In this document: one piece after another, positions 1-9,930 of the stretch
Layout of the letters: every line of letters starts with the position of its first letter
Numbering within the stretch: position 1 is the stretch's first letter
DNA from: Fusarium oxysporum f. sp. lycopersici 4287
Lineage: Eukaryota; Ascomycota; Sordariomycetes; Hypocreales; Nectriaceae
Assembly (NCBI RefSeq): GCF_000149955.1
Contig: NC_030991.1
Coordinates: forward strand, 1,272,501-1,336,500
Direction: 5' to 3'
DNA: 64,000 nucleotides
Position numbers and translations under genes: made by a program
The notes under the pieces: model-generated
The model's database searches: none
Seen by the model: only the letters and a program-made list of their open reading frames with translations
What the model was told of the DNA's origin: nothing

Positions 1-1
1 A

Positions 2-338
2 CTGACTTGTCAGCCGCCTTGTGGAAAAATGACAGGTCCAGGTTCTAGGAATGTACACGCCTCCTGGGCTGTACCGGCCTCAAACATGACGTGGTATATC
101 TTTGAACGTGTCACTATTCGAAGGCACCTACTAACCGCCATGCTCTATATTCAGTGCTATTTGTTTGTGTGATGTTATGGATACGGCCATGGTTCGCCAA
201 TTGGACTGTCAGCATATCTTTCACTCCAACTGTATCGTGGCCTGGTACCTGGCGGCACATGACACATGCCCTACATGTATGCATAACTTTGTCATCAATT
301 ATGGCACAATATCAAGGCCACAACACGCCCATATCTAG
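2..338 (+). CDS. RING-H2 finger protein, 3' part (gene enters from left edge)
   Basis: Two exons can be read, 2-93 and 155-338, around a 61 bp GT-AG intron (94-154) with a CTAAC branch site. The first exon ends in TG and the second begins with T, so the spliced codon is the first RING cysteine. The spliced frame gives CAIC, then RQLDC, then HIFHSNC, then CPTC, a C3H2C3 RING-H2 pattern of the E3 ubiquitin ligase type. The stop is TAG at 336-338. The N-terminus, including any membrane segment like that of the paralogues near 32.3 and 50.5 kb, lies outside the window. It faces the bHLH remnant at 814-1296 tail to tail. The RING assignment is strong. A ligase function is inferred from the family only. 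Confidence 0.8.
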
Positions 339-813
339 AAATACTAGGTAGATAATATTTAGATCTCACACCCGGATCTATCCTGCGTTGCATCGACCAA
401 TTACACATCCTTTACCGTCTGCCGAATATGCCAGCTGACCCAGTCATGATGTCCGATCTATGAGTCAAATCTAGTGTTCTTGAATCACCGGGTTGAAAGA
501 AAGAGTAAGGTTCATCCTCTCACCGGCAGTTAGTTTGAGTCCGGCAAATGATATTATACCTTGGTCTTAAGCATGAAAGATGTGCAGCCACCGGGATTAT
601 CCTCGAGCTACGGAGCAATTGGTCTGCTATTCTACGTAGGTGGTGGACATGGGTTTGAGCGTACTTTACGCAAGACACATATATAAATTAGCTGAGTGGT
701 TCCTCTCACACACATGCGCAATAACCTTAACTATTTATCTCCACGTGGTTATCGCCAACCTCTAGCCTTTCTTATGGTTCCTTCTCAGGCCTTTGTTAAA
801 CGTATCTCATCTA

Positions 814-1296
814 TCACTGACTCATCAACGTTTTATTTAGATCACTCAGCTGAGTAGACAGATGTCTGTTCTCTTCCTCGAGAGTGAGGACGCGCTGCCT
901 TGCGGCATCCAACACTTCGCCTCGACTGTAACCAAAATCCGGAGCTTCCGGGTCCCCTTCGCCCACGGCCTCGTCCCTCATCTTGCAAGCCTCGAGCACA
1001 GCGAGTAATCCCTCAAACCTCAGTTTCAAGCGTGTGCGATACTGCTTCTCCATGTTGTTATAGCACTCCCGTGCTTGAAGGACATGTGCAGGAAGTCCGG
1101 GTTTCTTGTGGACTTTCTTTAGTTTGTGAGATACTGAGCGCATTTTCACTTCCGGTGGGGTCCTTTCGAGTTGCTCCGAAATTCCCGCAGTAAGTGACTG
1201 CGGCGGGACTGTTGTCTGGCTCATATCGGAACCAGCTAAATCGAGTTTATGTGGGGAATTTTTCGGCTGTGGCATTTTCCCGCTCCGCATAAGCAA
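814..1296 (-). pseudogene. bHLH transcription factor, 5'-truncated by Copia remnant
   Basis: The frame encodes a basic helix-loop-helix domain: NNMEKQYRTRLKLRFEGLL is the basic region plus helix 1, then a short acidic loop, then GYSRGEVLDAARQRVLTLEE as helix 2, followed by a short leucine-containing coiled segment. It is clearly paralogous to the intact bHLH gene at 37715-38727, including the upstream PPxSLTAG and KMRS..RPKK-like stretches. Homology stops near 1296 and Copia coding sequence begins by about 1314, so the 5' exons are lost. DNA binding (E-box type) is the family role, but the fragment has no promoter of its own and is probably dead. Confidence 0.8.
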
Positions 1297-1313
1297 ATCG
1301 TCATCCCCAATAA

Positions 1314-1913
1314 GTCTCGTCAGGCAAGAGGGACCACGGCTTGGTGCTTGGGGGCGTCAAGAAAGATCCTGAATCTGCTTGGAGCATCACGGCTTGGGCC
1401 GACTCGGATTGGAAAGGCGACACTGTTACGGGAAGATCGACGTTTGGATGGCTCGTCCAACTTGAAGGATCTACAGTCTCATGGAGGGACAAACGGCACG
1501 AAACAGTGGCACTATCGACTACCGAGGCTGAATATACAGCACTCTCCCAGTGTGCCAGAGAATTGGCCTGGACTAAAAACCTCTTCTCTGAACTGCTCCT
1601 TCCGCTACATATGCCTATCCCGCTGAACGGCGACAACCAGGGTTCCCTAAAGCTATGCAGAAACCCTGAGCTTCACCAACGGACAAAGCACATTCCGTTA
1701 ACCGAGCACCATATCCGAGAAGAAGTTGAAGCTAGGAACATTGATGTGCAAAACGTCAGCACACATGGGCAGGTAGCAGACGGACTCACTAAACCATTGA
1801 ACGCCGTCAGCCATGGTCACTTTCTAGAAGCAATTCGAGTCAGTGCATGTCCGATCGAGGAAGCAGGTCGTATTATTTGGAGTACTGAAGTCCACGATGA
1901 CTCTGTGCCCTGA
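1314..1913 (+). pseudogene. Copia RNase H domain fragment
   Basis: The open frame runs from just after a TAA at 1311 to a stop at 1913. It carries the Copia RNase H signature: WADSDWKGD (first catalytic Asp), STTEAEYTALS (catalytic Glu), a NGDNQGSLKL segment (Asp), and RTKHIPLTEHHIREEV followed by ADGLTKPL. Integrase, protease and reverse transcriptase regions are absent. It is a 5'-truncated piece of the polyprotein and cannot act alone. Confidence 0.9.
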
Positions 1914-1933
1914 AGACAAGGTGGATGGGGGCG

Positions 1934-2128
1934 TGTTGGAAAATCCGGGGATCCCCCTTCCCTTCAGGATTCAGACTAACAGTCTGAAAGTCCTAGATTT
2001 AAAGTTTAAAGTCATAGATGAAATCATTTAGAGATATAAACCTGAGAAGAACTCTAATCTCAATAATGAACAACCAAGTTATACAAAAATATATTTTCAC
2101 CCAGCACTACTGCGCAATATAAACAACA
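1934..2128 (+). repeat. Copia LTR (3' LTR of remnant), 195 bp
   Basis: It begins TGTTGGAAAATCCGGG and ends with CA, as LTRs do. About 195 bp align to the copies at 8609-8802 (same strand) and 9727-9925 (opposite strand). A G-rich polypurine tract precedes it directly. Confidence 0.85.
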
Positions 2129-2377
2129 CCTCGTGACTATGACAGGATCTTGCCGCGACGCTAAAAATCGAGAAATTCAAGCTTAAGTACAGAGTGCAAT
2201 GTACTACGGGGCGAAGTGGCTCTGCCGCTAACCCAATTTAGCACACTTGCAGTGATTTCGGGGGTGGTTTGCAACAGTCACCTCTATCCCTTCTATTGTC
2301 GAGGAGCTCCGGTCGGGCCACAGCAGGGTTGGGCAGCCAATAAAAATGCATCGGATTAAGGGTACCTACCCCTTCAC

Positions 2378-2651
2378 CTATTTTAGCCTATGGTAGAAGT
2401 ACCAGCAATCTCTCCAGTTACAAATCGCTACATCACACTGCTCACATCCCCAAACTGTCTGGCGCCTCCTTTTATTACGACTGACCGGCGCCAAGGGCCT
2501 CCTTGAGCTTCTTGACCTTGGCTGCCCTAATTGAAGTCCCTGATAAGCGTGGCAATTCGACTTTTTCCCCTCTTTGGACTTGCTTATGTTGTGTAATAGG
2601 CGTAAATTCGTCCCCAGCTCGAAAAAGCGGCCTCGATTGACTTTGCGGATG
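2378..2651 (-). pseudogene. piggyBac-like transposase, C-terminal fragment
   Basis: Reading leftward, the frame ends in a cysteine-rich knuckle (WGCEQCDVAICNWRDCWYFYH). It matches the C-termini of the piggyBac-like proteins at 47166-49102 and 5040-6048 (C-x2-C ... C ... CWYFYH). Only the tail is left. The hAT element starting at 2660 cuts it off on the N-terminal side. The catalytic DDD part is missing. Confidence 0.7.
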
Positions 2652-2659
2652 GAAGGCTT

Positions 2660-4100
2660 CAGGCTGGCGATCAATTCAACCATCAACTCAATCTCGTCAA
2701 TTTTATGGAAGTTGAAGTCACGTGCATCAATTCAATCAATCCCATTTGACACTCGCATTGATTGTTTTAATTCCACCTAGATGCTTTCAACGTTGACTAT
2801 CGGTTAAAACTGTCGATAATGGCAGTGGTTCAGGGTAGCGCCTAGTCCGTGTAGTCCCATAAGACGCGTCTATAGGACCCCTGCTAGTACTTTTGCCCCG
2901 TATTTTTGATGCACGTGCCAACTGCACCTAGCATTAGGGGTTTATGAACGCGTCTCAGCTGTCGTCGCGCTCTATGACCCTTGCAGGAAGATCATTACCT
3001 GCATTCCATTCCTTTCCTAACCTTCAAATGACGCCAACGTACCTGTCAAGTGCCAGAGTCCCGACTGCAGCGCACCTAGTACTTCACCTAATAACTTGGA
3101 TGCTTCGCCAGTCGATTGGAAAGCCTTCCCATGGCACAAGTTTCCGGGTTTCTCGATTTCGGAACGCGTTGGCAGGCACACTTCGTGGGTTTGGCAGCAC
3201 GGCTTTGACATTCAAGCCCGCGATTCTCCCACGAGGAGGAAATGGGTTTGCAAGCATTGTCCCCGGAGGGTCAGGTCCAAGGTGACAGACTTCACTGCGG
3301 TTGGCACACAGAATATCGAGAAACATCTGATCAGGGAGCACAGACTTGTCGACGAGTCCGAGAGGAGGAAGCCACCTGCTCTTTGGAAGGGAAAGCAGGA
3401 AAAGACACGCCCAAGAAACATTGTGGGAGGAAGAGTACAAACCACTACCGACTCTTTCGAATTCGAATGAAGAACCCCCATTCAAGCGTTTGAAGGCAAT
3501 GAGTGCACTCGAAAGGCACTGAGCTCACAGGACTTCGTCTCTGGCAGGCAGGTGTTCTTGGGAAAGTCCACGGAGTAGGGGCCAAGACGAATATGATCAC
3601 TGGCTGTCGAGTGCCGACTCTAGGAACGACAATCTTGTGACAGATCCCATCCAATATTGGTGGGAAAGGCGGAGAGACTACCCTCGATTGTCGCGAATGG
3701 CCCTTGACCTACTATCAATACCGTCTATGTCGGCAGAGTGCGAGCGTTTGTTTAGTGTTGCTGAGCAAATGGTACCACCCGCTGCGGACTCGATAGGAAT
3801 GGCACAGACACTGAGGTCATGGGTGCGGAATGGCCTAGTCGACGCGGCTGATAGCTTGATTGATGTGTCAGAAGAGGTTGGAAATAGCGTTATATGGGAG
3901 GCAGAGGAGGATGACCTAGACGCTGGGAAGTGAGCATTGGGGGACTCGACGCGCGTGTGATATTCAACATATTCAATTCAACGCCATCAATTCAATCTGG
4001 AGATGCAGTGGTTCAACTCCACTGGCCAAATGCTGAGTAAGCTTTCAACGCAACGCCACGCGAGGACGAAATTGATGGAATTGAATTGATCGCCAGCCTG
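2660..4100 (+). mobile_element. hAT element, internal-deletion derivative with perfect 20 bp TIRs
   Basis: The ends are a perfect 20 bp inverted repeat: CAGGCTGGCGATCAATTCAA at 2660-2679 and its complement at 4081-4100. Inside are the first and last domains of a hAT transposase but not the catalytic middle. The 8 bp flanks (2652-2659 and 4101-4108) do not match, so no target duplication survives. The left neighbour is a piggyBac scrap and the right neighbour a Fot1 scrap, so at least one flank was rearranged later. Confidence 0.8.
3096..3933 (+). pseudogene. hAT transposase remnant: BED finger plus dimerisation domain
   Basis: The N-terminal frame (3096-3470) has a BED-type zinc finger: a W..F.I...G...S.VW lead-in, WVCKHC, then NIEKHLIREH, i.e. 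C-x2-C...H-x4-H spacing. The C-terminal frame (3637-3933) has the hAT C-terminal dimerisation block (YWWERRRDYPRLSRMALDLL, then SIPSMSAECERLFS). The RNase H-like catalytic region that normally separates them (several hundred residues) is gone. Stops and frame changes lie between 3470 and 3637. The product cannot transpose on its own but the termini could be mobilised in trans. Confidence 0.8.
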
Positions 4101-4353
4101 GAGTCACCTCGGGTACATGAGGCGAAATGCGACAGAATTCAAAGGGCTAGAGAACAAGGCCACGACGCGAAACGAGAAAAGTTCAAGTCGATATGAATAT
4201 TTCATGAAAAAAGCAATATAGTGCGGGTCTTAGTTTGCGAGTATCTTCATGCCTGGCCGAATCCGGTGTAATTGAAAATTTGGATTTTGTGTGGGAGGAA
4301 CGAAATTTTGGTTATGCATTAGGTGGGGTTATGCATTAGGTGGTCCTGGATGG
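4101..4353 (-). mobile_element. Fot1/pogo element, 5'-end remnant
   Basis: Read on the minus strand, this matches the 5' non-coding end of the element at 11934 base for base over long stretches (roughly 11934-12200), including the terminus beginning CCATCCAGGACCACC. That terminus sits directly inside a TA (4354-4355), as expected for pogo-type insertion. No transposase coding remains. The hAT element abuts it at 4100. Confidence 0.7.
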
Positions 4354-4627
4354 TAATGAACAACAATGTCCTCATCCGAGGTTACAGAATAACCCGCTAT
4401 ACCATATTTCAGCTATTACGAATGCGGTATCATCTGATTCCCAACCGTCGAGTACCATATTTGCAATCAGGAGATTGTGATCACATGGCGGACGCCATCA
4501 TAACCAAAGCGCAACTAGTACGAATTAGTCTATAGTATACATTGGTCACGACTTTTACAACATGGTACCTTTCGATGGAGCTGTTATATAATTCCCCCGA
4601 GCTTTTCGAGCAGCTCCTCTCGTCACT
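4354..4627. other. No gene seen
   Basis: This stretch holds only short frames with no recognisable domain. It lies between the Fot1 scrap and the piggyBac-like inverted repeat. Confidence 0.6.
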
Positions 4628-4716
4628 ATCTCCTCAGTGCCCACAAGCCTCAATCCCGTACCCCGCCCCATATGACCCTGGTCATGACGACAGTACAAGC
4701 GGGGTACAGAAAGTTA

Positions 4717-4872
4717 GTTCTGTTGAACAGGTGCTGGGGTCTCACGTGCAAGCAGGGATACTTTAAGATTACAACCGAAATGGCAAAACCTCTAAAGGGG
4801 CAGAATTCAACAGAAGACAAGATGAATATACCAATCTGGATCAATGGACCGAATACACGTAATGTCTGACAA
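4717..4872 (+). repeat. Dispersed repeat, inverted copy at 61698-61860
   Basis: About 150 bp match the reverse complement of 61698-61860 with few changes, including GGGATACTTTAAGATTACA and CCGAATACACGTAATGTCTG. It lies in the 5' non-coding part of the decayed piggyBac element, so the distant copy may be a scrap of the same family. Confidence 0.75.
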
Positions 4873-5039
4873 GTTCAATGAAGCAATTTCGGCCAAAACA
4901 CCACACAAATTATTTTGAAGTTATCAATGAATTCTCCGCCAATTCTAGAAGAGATACATATTATCAACACCTATGATGACAGTAGCTTTATTAAAGAAGA
5001 TCATAGTCGCTGTATACACCAAATGATCCGAACTGGGTA

Positions 5040-6048
5040 GCTGTTTTTCCGGCCGAACAGACTGTGGCACCAAATTCGAGCTCTTTGTGGATAACCTCTT
5101 CTCGTCGTCAGATCTCTTCCGCAGCCTTCACAAGCATGGCCATGGGGCCACAGGCACGGCTCGCCCTAACTATGGCATCCATAAGGAGCTACAACAAGAT
5201 AAGAAGGCTGATGGGGAGGGACCAAAACCAGCTATCAAGTCAAGGTGATCCTAACCCCTGACAATCAGATATAGCGTCAGACACTTTTTATATGTGAGAT
5301 CCGTACTAATTTGTCTACGTGCCATACTTCTAGGTCAAACCGATAGCTTGGAAAGATAGCTGCCTTGTGTTGTTCCTGACTACTGTGTTCACGGGCGACG
5401 AGCGAGTTGATCGAAAGAGGAAGAGGCCGTCTTCTAAGAAGTTAGAAGCCAAGCCGATACAGCTTTTTTCTTTTTCTTTTTCTTTTTGGTGACGAAGCTG
5501 TCAAAGTGATAAAAGTCCCGACAGTTGCTGCTGCCTACAACGACGAAAAGAATCATTTTGATCGAGGTGACCAGCTGAGATCATATCATGCCTATGATCC
5601 TCTCCGCCGCGGCCGTTGGCGGGCACTTTGTTGGACCTTTCTTCTTGATGTGGTCCTTATTAATAGCTATATTGCTCAACTACACGGGCCCGGGCCAAAT
5701 TAGAAGAGGTATACGACAGAAGCAGAGTGGCGAGCGTGCATTTACAACGCCTTATTCAACACATATCATGAAGAAAGTTAGTCAAGGAAGAGGTATCGCG
5801 CAGAGAACGAATCCGACCCTGGAATACAGCAAAAAGAGTACCTACTTGTTCGCCGGAAGATATGTCGGATTGCTTTGCTTGTCAGGGCTTTCGACAAGGC
5901 TAAGTGAGGTCAAAAGGCCAAAAAAGGGGGCCCTTTGGGGAGGATGGCGGTAATGCAAGAAGGGGGCAGACTGATTATTGGTGTAGCGTGTGCAAGGTTC
6001 CTCTTTGTAACAACGGGAATTGCTGGTACTTCTATCATAATAGGAATT
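5040..6048 (+). pseudogene. piggyBac-like transposase, decayed
   Basis: The recognisable order is VDNLFSSSDLF (second catalytic Asp region), a probable intron ending at the TTCTAG before GTCAAACCG (about 5244-5334), IAWKDSC.VLFLTTVFTG, then NHFDRGDQLRSY (third catalytic Asp), and a final cysteine-rich tail (CSVCKVPLCNNGNCWYFYH) near 5978-6048. The first catalytic Asp region is missing, and several stops and frame shifts interrupt the rest. The closest relative in the window is the copy at 47166-49102. Confidence 0.75.
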
Positions 6049-6147
6049 AGGTAGGCAATAAAGTACCACTTGTTTGAGGCATTTTAATTGGACCGACCCC
6101 GCTGTCAGTACGGGAATTGAGACTTGTGGGCACTGAGGAGATATACA

Positions 6148-6225
6148 TCTTTATACTGGGTCCAACTGCAGTATCACTGCTATAGCGATCGCACGCCCCA
6201 TTATGTAAAATACACAACGTGGCAA
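6148..6225 (-). pseudogene. Duplicate 5' fragment of the gene broken at 41.7-42.2 kb
   Basis: It aligns with 42095-42185 over the start codon (ATG read leftward from 6201), the first ~15 codons (MGRAIAIAVILQ versus MGRAIVIAVILQ) and the upstream TTATGTAAAATACACAACGT. A stop follows soon after. It is wedged between the piggyBac inverted repeat and a Fot-type terminal repeat. Confidence 0.65.
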
Positions 6226-6228
6226 CTG

Positions 6229-6251
6229 TGACATTCGCTTATCATGCACGT
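6229..6251. repeat. Orphan Fot-type terminal repeat end
   Basis: CATTCGCTTATCATGCACGT ends at 6251 and is followed by TA. The same terminus closes the Fot elements at 29540 and 46489 (family differences in the core). No transposase is attached to it. Confidence 0.6.
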
Positions 6252-6566
6252 TATAGCGTTACACCGGGCGAACGGTAAAGGTGGCGTCCAATAGAATTGC
6301 GCGGAGGACGTTTCGACAGCTCACTTTAAGCCCCCTGGATTTTTCGCTCGAAGGCAGTCCCTTTGTGCTGAAGAAAGAAGTTGAAGGAAGGGTCTCTGGG
6401 GTGTGTTAAAATTCTGGGCTCCTTTCACTGGTAAGTAGCTTGACAAGTTGGAGAAGAGAGTCGCTAACCTAAAAATCGAGTATATTTAACCCCTCTGGTC
6501 CCGCCTGCAGACAATCTTTACTGTAGTGGTCGACCTACCTCTCCCGCCTCATTAAACCCAGCAAAC

Positions 6567-7561
6567 ATGACCCCATCACCTTCAGCAGAGCCTGCCAAGC
6601 CTAAGCGAAAGGGTATGTTGCGCTTTCCCTTTATATATTGTTAGTCTTGCTTCATTGTTCTCATGTCATAGATCTGCGGCAGATTATAGTACATAGAAAT
6701 AATGCGAGTCGAGTCAATTTACTCCTTGTGCTAACACAAAATTATTCAGGCACCCGAAGAATTTCTACCCTTACTCCCTCCCAACTCGCCCGCAAGAGAG
6801 CCAAAGATCGAGAAGCCCAGAGGGCCATCCGTGCCCGCACCAAGGAGCACATCGAGCGGTTGGGCCGCGAGTTAGCGGCGCTCAAGCTGAGCCAAAGCTG
6901 CGACCAGACCGTCCAAGAGCTATTGGACCGCAATAAGGCGCTCGAGGAAGAGCTGATGCGACTCAAGGAGAATATGAGAGTGCAAATAATCTCATCACTT
7001 TACTCGGCTCCAGGTCTGAATTCACCCCAGCTCTCGTTGCTCGAGAGTTTCTCATCAACGTCGACATTCAACGACTACCTCGGCACTAGTAGCGATGCCA
7101 TTCCTAGCCCTCGTGGATCACCATTTCCTAGCGACTACTACAACTTCCTCCCCGACTACAGCCAACAACACGTCCCCTTATCCAACAACTGCGAATCCTC
7201 GGCGAGCACCGTCTCCTGCCCCAGCCCCTCCAACGTCTCGACCCCATCATCATCAGCTGACTACAACACTGGCTATATCTCAATCAGCTTGCTCTCCTCG
7301 ATCCTTCCCTCTAACACCAACTCCTCAAGCATCAGTGTTATGTTTCACAAGGACGTTGTCGAGATGGAGTATAACAACGTGGGCCTTCACAGTATAATCA
7401 CCCAAGGGCTTCCTCTACCCGATATTAGCGAGGAAAGTAGTAACACTCAGAGCCTAGACGCCGGATTCCAGCTCAACAATACTTCACTGCAGTCCGGCAC
7501 TCCCCATTCTCACCGCTACATATCGCATCACTGCCACCAGCACTCCGCCTGGAAGATATAG
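6567..7561 (+). CDS. bZIP transcription factor
   Basis: Exons 6567-6612 and 6750-7561 join in frame around a GT-AG intron of 137 bp and give 285 residues. The start is the ATG after GCAAAC. Residues ~18-50 are the bZIP basic region of a common fungal family (LTPSQLARKRAKDREAQRAI then RARTKEHIERLGREL), with the NxxAAxxC/SR positions replaced by the DREAQRAIR form typical of fungal DUF3425-type bZIPs. A leucine zipper follows (LLDRNKALEEELMRL). The rest is Ser/Pro/Asn-rich and low in order, and no DUF3425 domain is obvious. Upstream is the transposon mosaic. The frame is uninterrupted, so the gene may work. Targets are unknown. Confidence 0.85.
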
Positions 7562-8608
7562 CCCATGTATTACCCTCAGGTGCAGTCGTCGGTTCACTGA
7601 AACTCTTGCCACGGTGGCTCAACCTGTATACCCCGCTGATTATGCAGCTGACCTGCCGCCTCGATGAGTTTTGGTCAGCTTCGTCCATAACTGCCGTCGG
7701 CAGGGCCAGGCCAAGATCTGCTACATTTTAAGCTAGACTTGCAGTCTCCGTTTCGAGATAACGACGGCCACGAACAAATTACATGCTCGCCACAGGTTTG
7801 ACACAATCCTTTGGCCGCTATGGGGTAGAACGCGTCGCAGGGAGCGCCATCCTTGCGCATAACCCCCGAGACGCCCTGCAACCCATATCCACTAATCTTG
7901 TATTCGCACATGACCGGTTGCAAATCACAAAGTATATTTTTAGGCTTGAAATTGCATTAGCAAGGAATTACCGCCTCTTGTGGTAGAGCTCACCGAAACC
8001 TAAACCTAAACATTCCTAGTGACGGGTTGAGTGTTACCGGTGTTTATCGGTGAACGGTGATCGGTGAACGGTGAACTGTTGCTGTTGAAGGGTCGGAGTT
8101 GCGACGAAGGCGGCCATCGCTTTTGCTAACTTGTGATGGAACTCAATCCGTTTGACGGTCGACAGTGAGAGAGAACCTGAAGAGAGAGCCCGAGGCCCCG
8201 ACGTTACTCCTGTTGAAGATTACAATTAATCTGAATGATCATGTTGGCAAAAGTCATTTTTCGATGTTATGTTGTTAGACCACGCAGGGATGCCGAGTGC
8301 AGTTAACAACTGATTTGTTATTATTTTCTCCTTGCAGTCGAAGGACCTTTGAGGCCTTATATCTTCGACTAATTCTTCCTAGGACTTGAGTCCTAGACTC
8401 CTAGAGTCCTAGATGACAGTCCTACGATTTGAATTTTAGGACATCAAGCTTTAGCTTTAATCTTGAACCTTGGTCATGAAGTTGAGGGGGGACGACCAAT
8501 TCTTTCAACACTAACCGGCATCACTTTGCCAATCCTGGATTGCTTACAACTCACATCAGTGATAGGAATAGCACACAGTTTCCTTGTGACTTCATTGTAG
8601 CTTACCCA
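7562..8608. other. Non-coding spacer
   Basis: There is no convincing gene. A short imperfect direct repeat of TCGGTGAACGGTGA type lies at 8047-8080, and a CCTAG-rich patch (TCCTAGACTCCTAGAGTCCTAG-like) at about 8380-8410. Confidence 0.6.
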
Positions 8609-8802
8609 TGTTGGAAAATCCGGGAATCCCCCTTCCCTTCAGGATTCAGACAGTTAGTCTGAAAGTCCTAGATTTAAAGTTCAAAGTTCGAGATACTATC
8701 ATCTAGAGTAATATGCCCGAGAATAACTCTCAGCTTAATAATGAATAACCAAGTTTTACAAAATATATTTTCACCCAGCACTACTGCGCAATATAAACAA
8801 CA
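8609..8802 (+). repeat. Solo Copia LTR with 5 bp target duplication
   Basis: It is a 194 bp LTR of the same family as 1934-2128, starting TGTTGG and ending CA. It is flanked by a perfect ACCCA duplication (8604-8608 and 8803-8807). There is no internal region, so it is the product of LTR-LTR recombination. Confidence 0.92.
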
Positions 8803-8809
8803 ACCCAAA

Positions 8810-9720
8810 GGCTGATTGGTATAAGCAGTTACGTTGTGGTTTGACTGACTATCTGGAGAAGGGCTAACAAGACTACAATCTTCGTATTGGTATAAATGGG
8901 CTTTGGATACAGTCGGGGCATTATATATGTCCTCCCTGTAGCGAGTCGAAGAGAAAGCCCTACACACGGCCTGGTCCTTTCTAGAGCCACTTGGCACACC
9001 ACTCGACTGCTTTCATGAAATAATCTTGTGTATTCCAAGCAAATGTGGGCGTTGAGATATGCCTTATAAGGGCTATAATGTTGAGATTATATCTTCTGGG
9101 CGAATGTCGGACTCGCTTCTCTACTGATAGTATAGGTCTGGCGCGAGGCTAGTAAGCTTGGGATCCCGGGGAACGTAAAAGAATTGATGCATGGTTTATG
9201 GATGCTTCACTTGACACACAGGGAGGGGATGGATATAACATAGCCACCGTGACTGGGGTTTTCCTCAAATCACGAAACATATACTTGATTTCAATTGCTG
9301 GCCAATACTGTGAACCATTTGCCTGCCACGAATAGCGAAGGACACTACGTTTGCCGACAATATGGGCAAGTCTCCGTTTAAACGGAGGGGGAAACTGTTG
9401 TGCTTTCAAGACGTTTGCGACCCTGTACGTACTTGCACCGGCGGGTTTCCTCTGAGTAAAGAAAATGGGGCGTTGTATTAGATCCATGAGGATTATGGCA
9501 TAGAATGGGAAACAGGCGGATTCTAGTAGTCAATATTTCCGATCGCAGGGGTACCGGTCATAAGCATTTGTGTTACTGAACAGTGGATATCACCAAGTCC
9601 CCACGAACTCAAGTCTGGCACGAGCCCGATTCGCATGTCCTAAATAGTCCTTATGGGATGGGATGGATGGAAATAGAGCGGAGATAGACACGCCCATGGA
9701 AACAAATAGGGATTTATACG
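8810..9720. other. Spacer between two solo LTRs
   Basis: Short frames on both strands show no domain I recognise. Nothing supportable was seen. Confidence 0.55.
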
Positions 9721-9726
9721 ACAATT

Positions 9727-9925
9727 TGTTGTTTATATTGCGCAGTAGTGCTAGGTGAAAATATATATATTTTATGAAACTTGGTTTTTTCATTAGTGAG
9801 ATGAGAGTTTTTCTCAGGTTTATATCTCTAAATGATTTCATCTAGGACTTTAAACTTTAAATCTAGGACTTTCAGACTGTTAGTCTGAATCCTGAAGGGA
9901 AGGGGGATCCCCGGATTTTCCAACA
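9727..9925 (-). repeat. Solo Copia LTR, opposite orientation, 5 bp target duplication
   Basis: It is a 199 bp minus-strand LTR of the same family. A perfect CAATT duplication flanks it (9722-9726 and 9926-9930). It lies about 0.9 kb from the plus-strand solo LTR, so these were two independent insertions. Confidence 0.92.
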
Positions 9926-9930
9926 CAATT

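Larger units (their letters stand above)
1300..2128 (+). mobile_element. Ty1/Copia LTR retrotransposon, 3' remnant
   Basis: Only the end of the pol gene (RNase H), a purine-rich tract just before the LTR and the 3' LTR (1934-2128) survive. The left edge abuts the broken bHLH gene. The five bases flanking the LTR end (CCTCG) have no partner here, because the 5' half of the element is missing. The same LTR family occurs as two solo copies at 8609-8802 and 9727-9925. Confidence 0.85.
4628..6147 (+). mobile_element. piggyBac-like element, decayed copy
   Basis: An inverted repeat of about 33 bp (around 4628-4660 and 6110-6147) brackets transposase fragments in the + direction. Its core, CTCAGTGCCCACAAG, resembles the terminal repeats of the piggyBac copies at about 46.98/49.19 kb and 37.2/37.5 kb. 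The 5' non-coding part (4658-4872) contains two blocks found elsewhere in the window (54780-54828 and 61698-61860). No TTAA duplication is evident. Confidence 0.6.

Noticed and set aside
9590..9841. 83-residue minus-strand frame at a solo LTR
   Set aside because: It reads partly through the LTR and has no homology to a protein I know.
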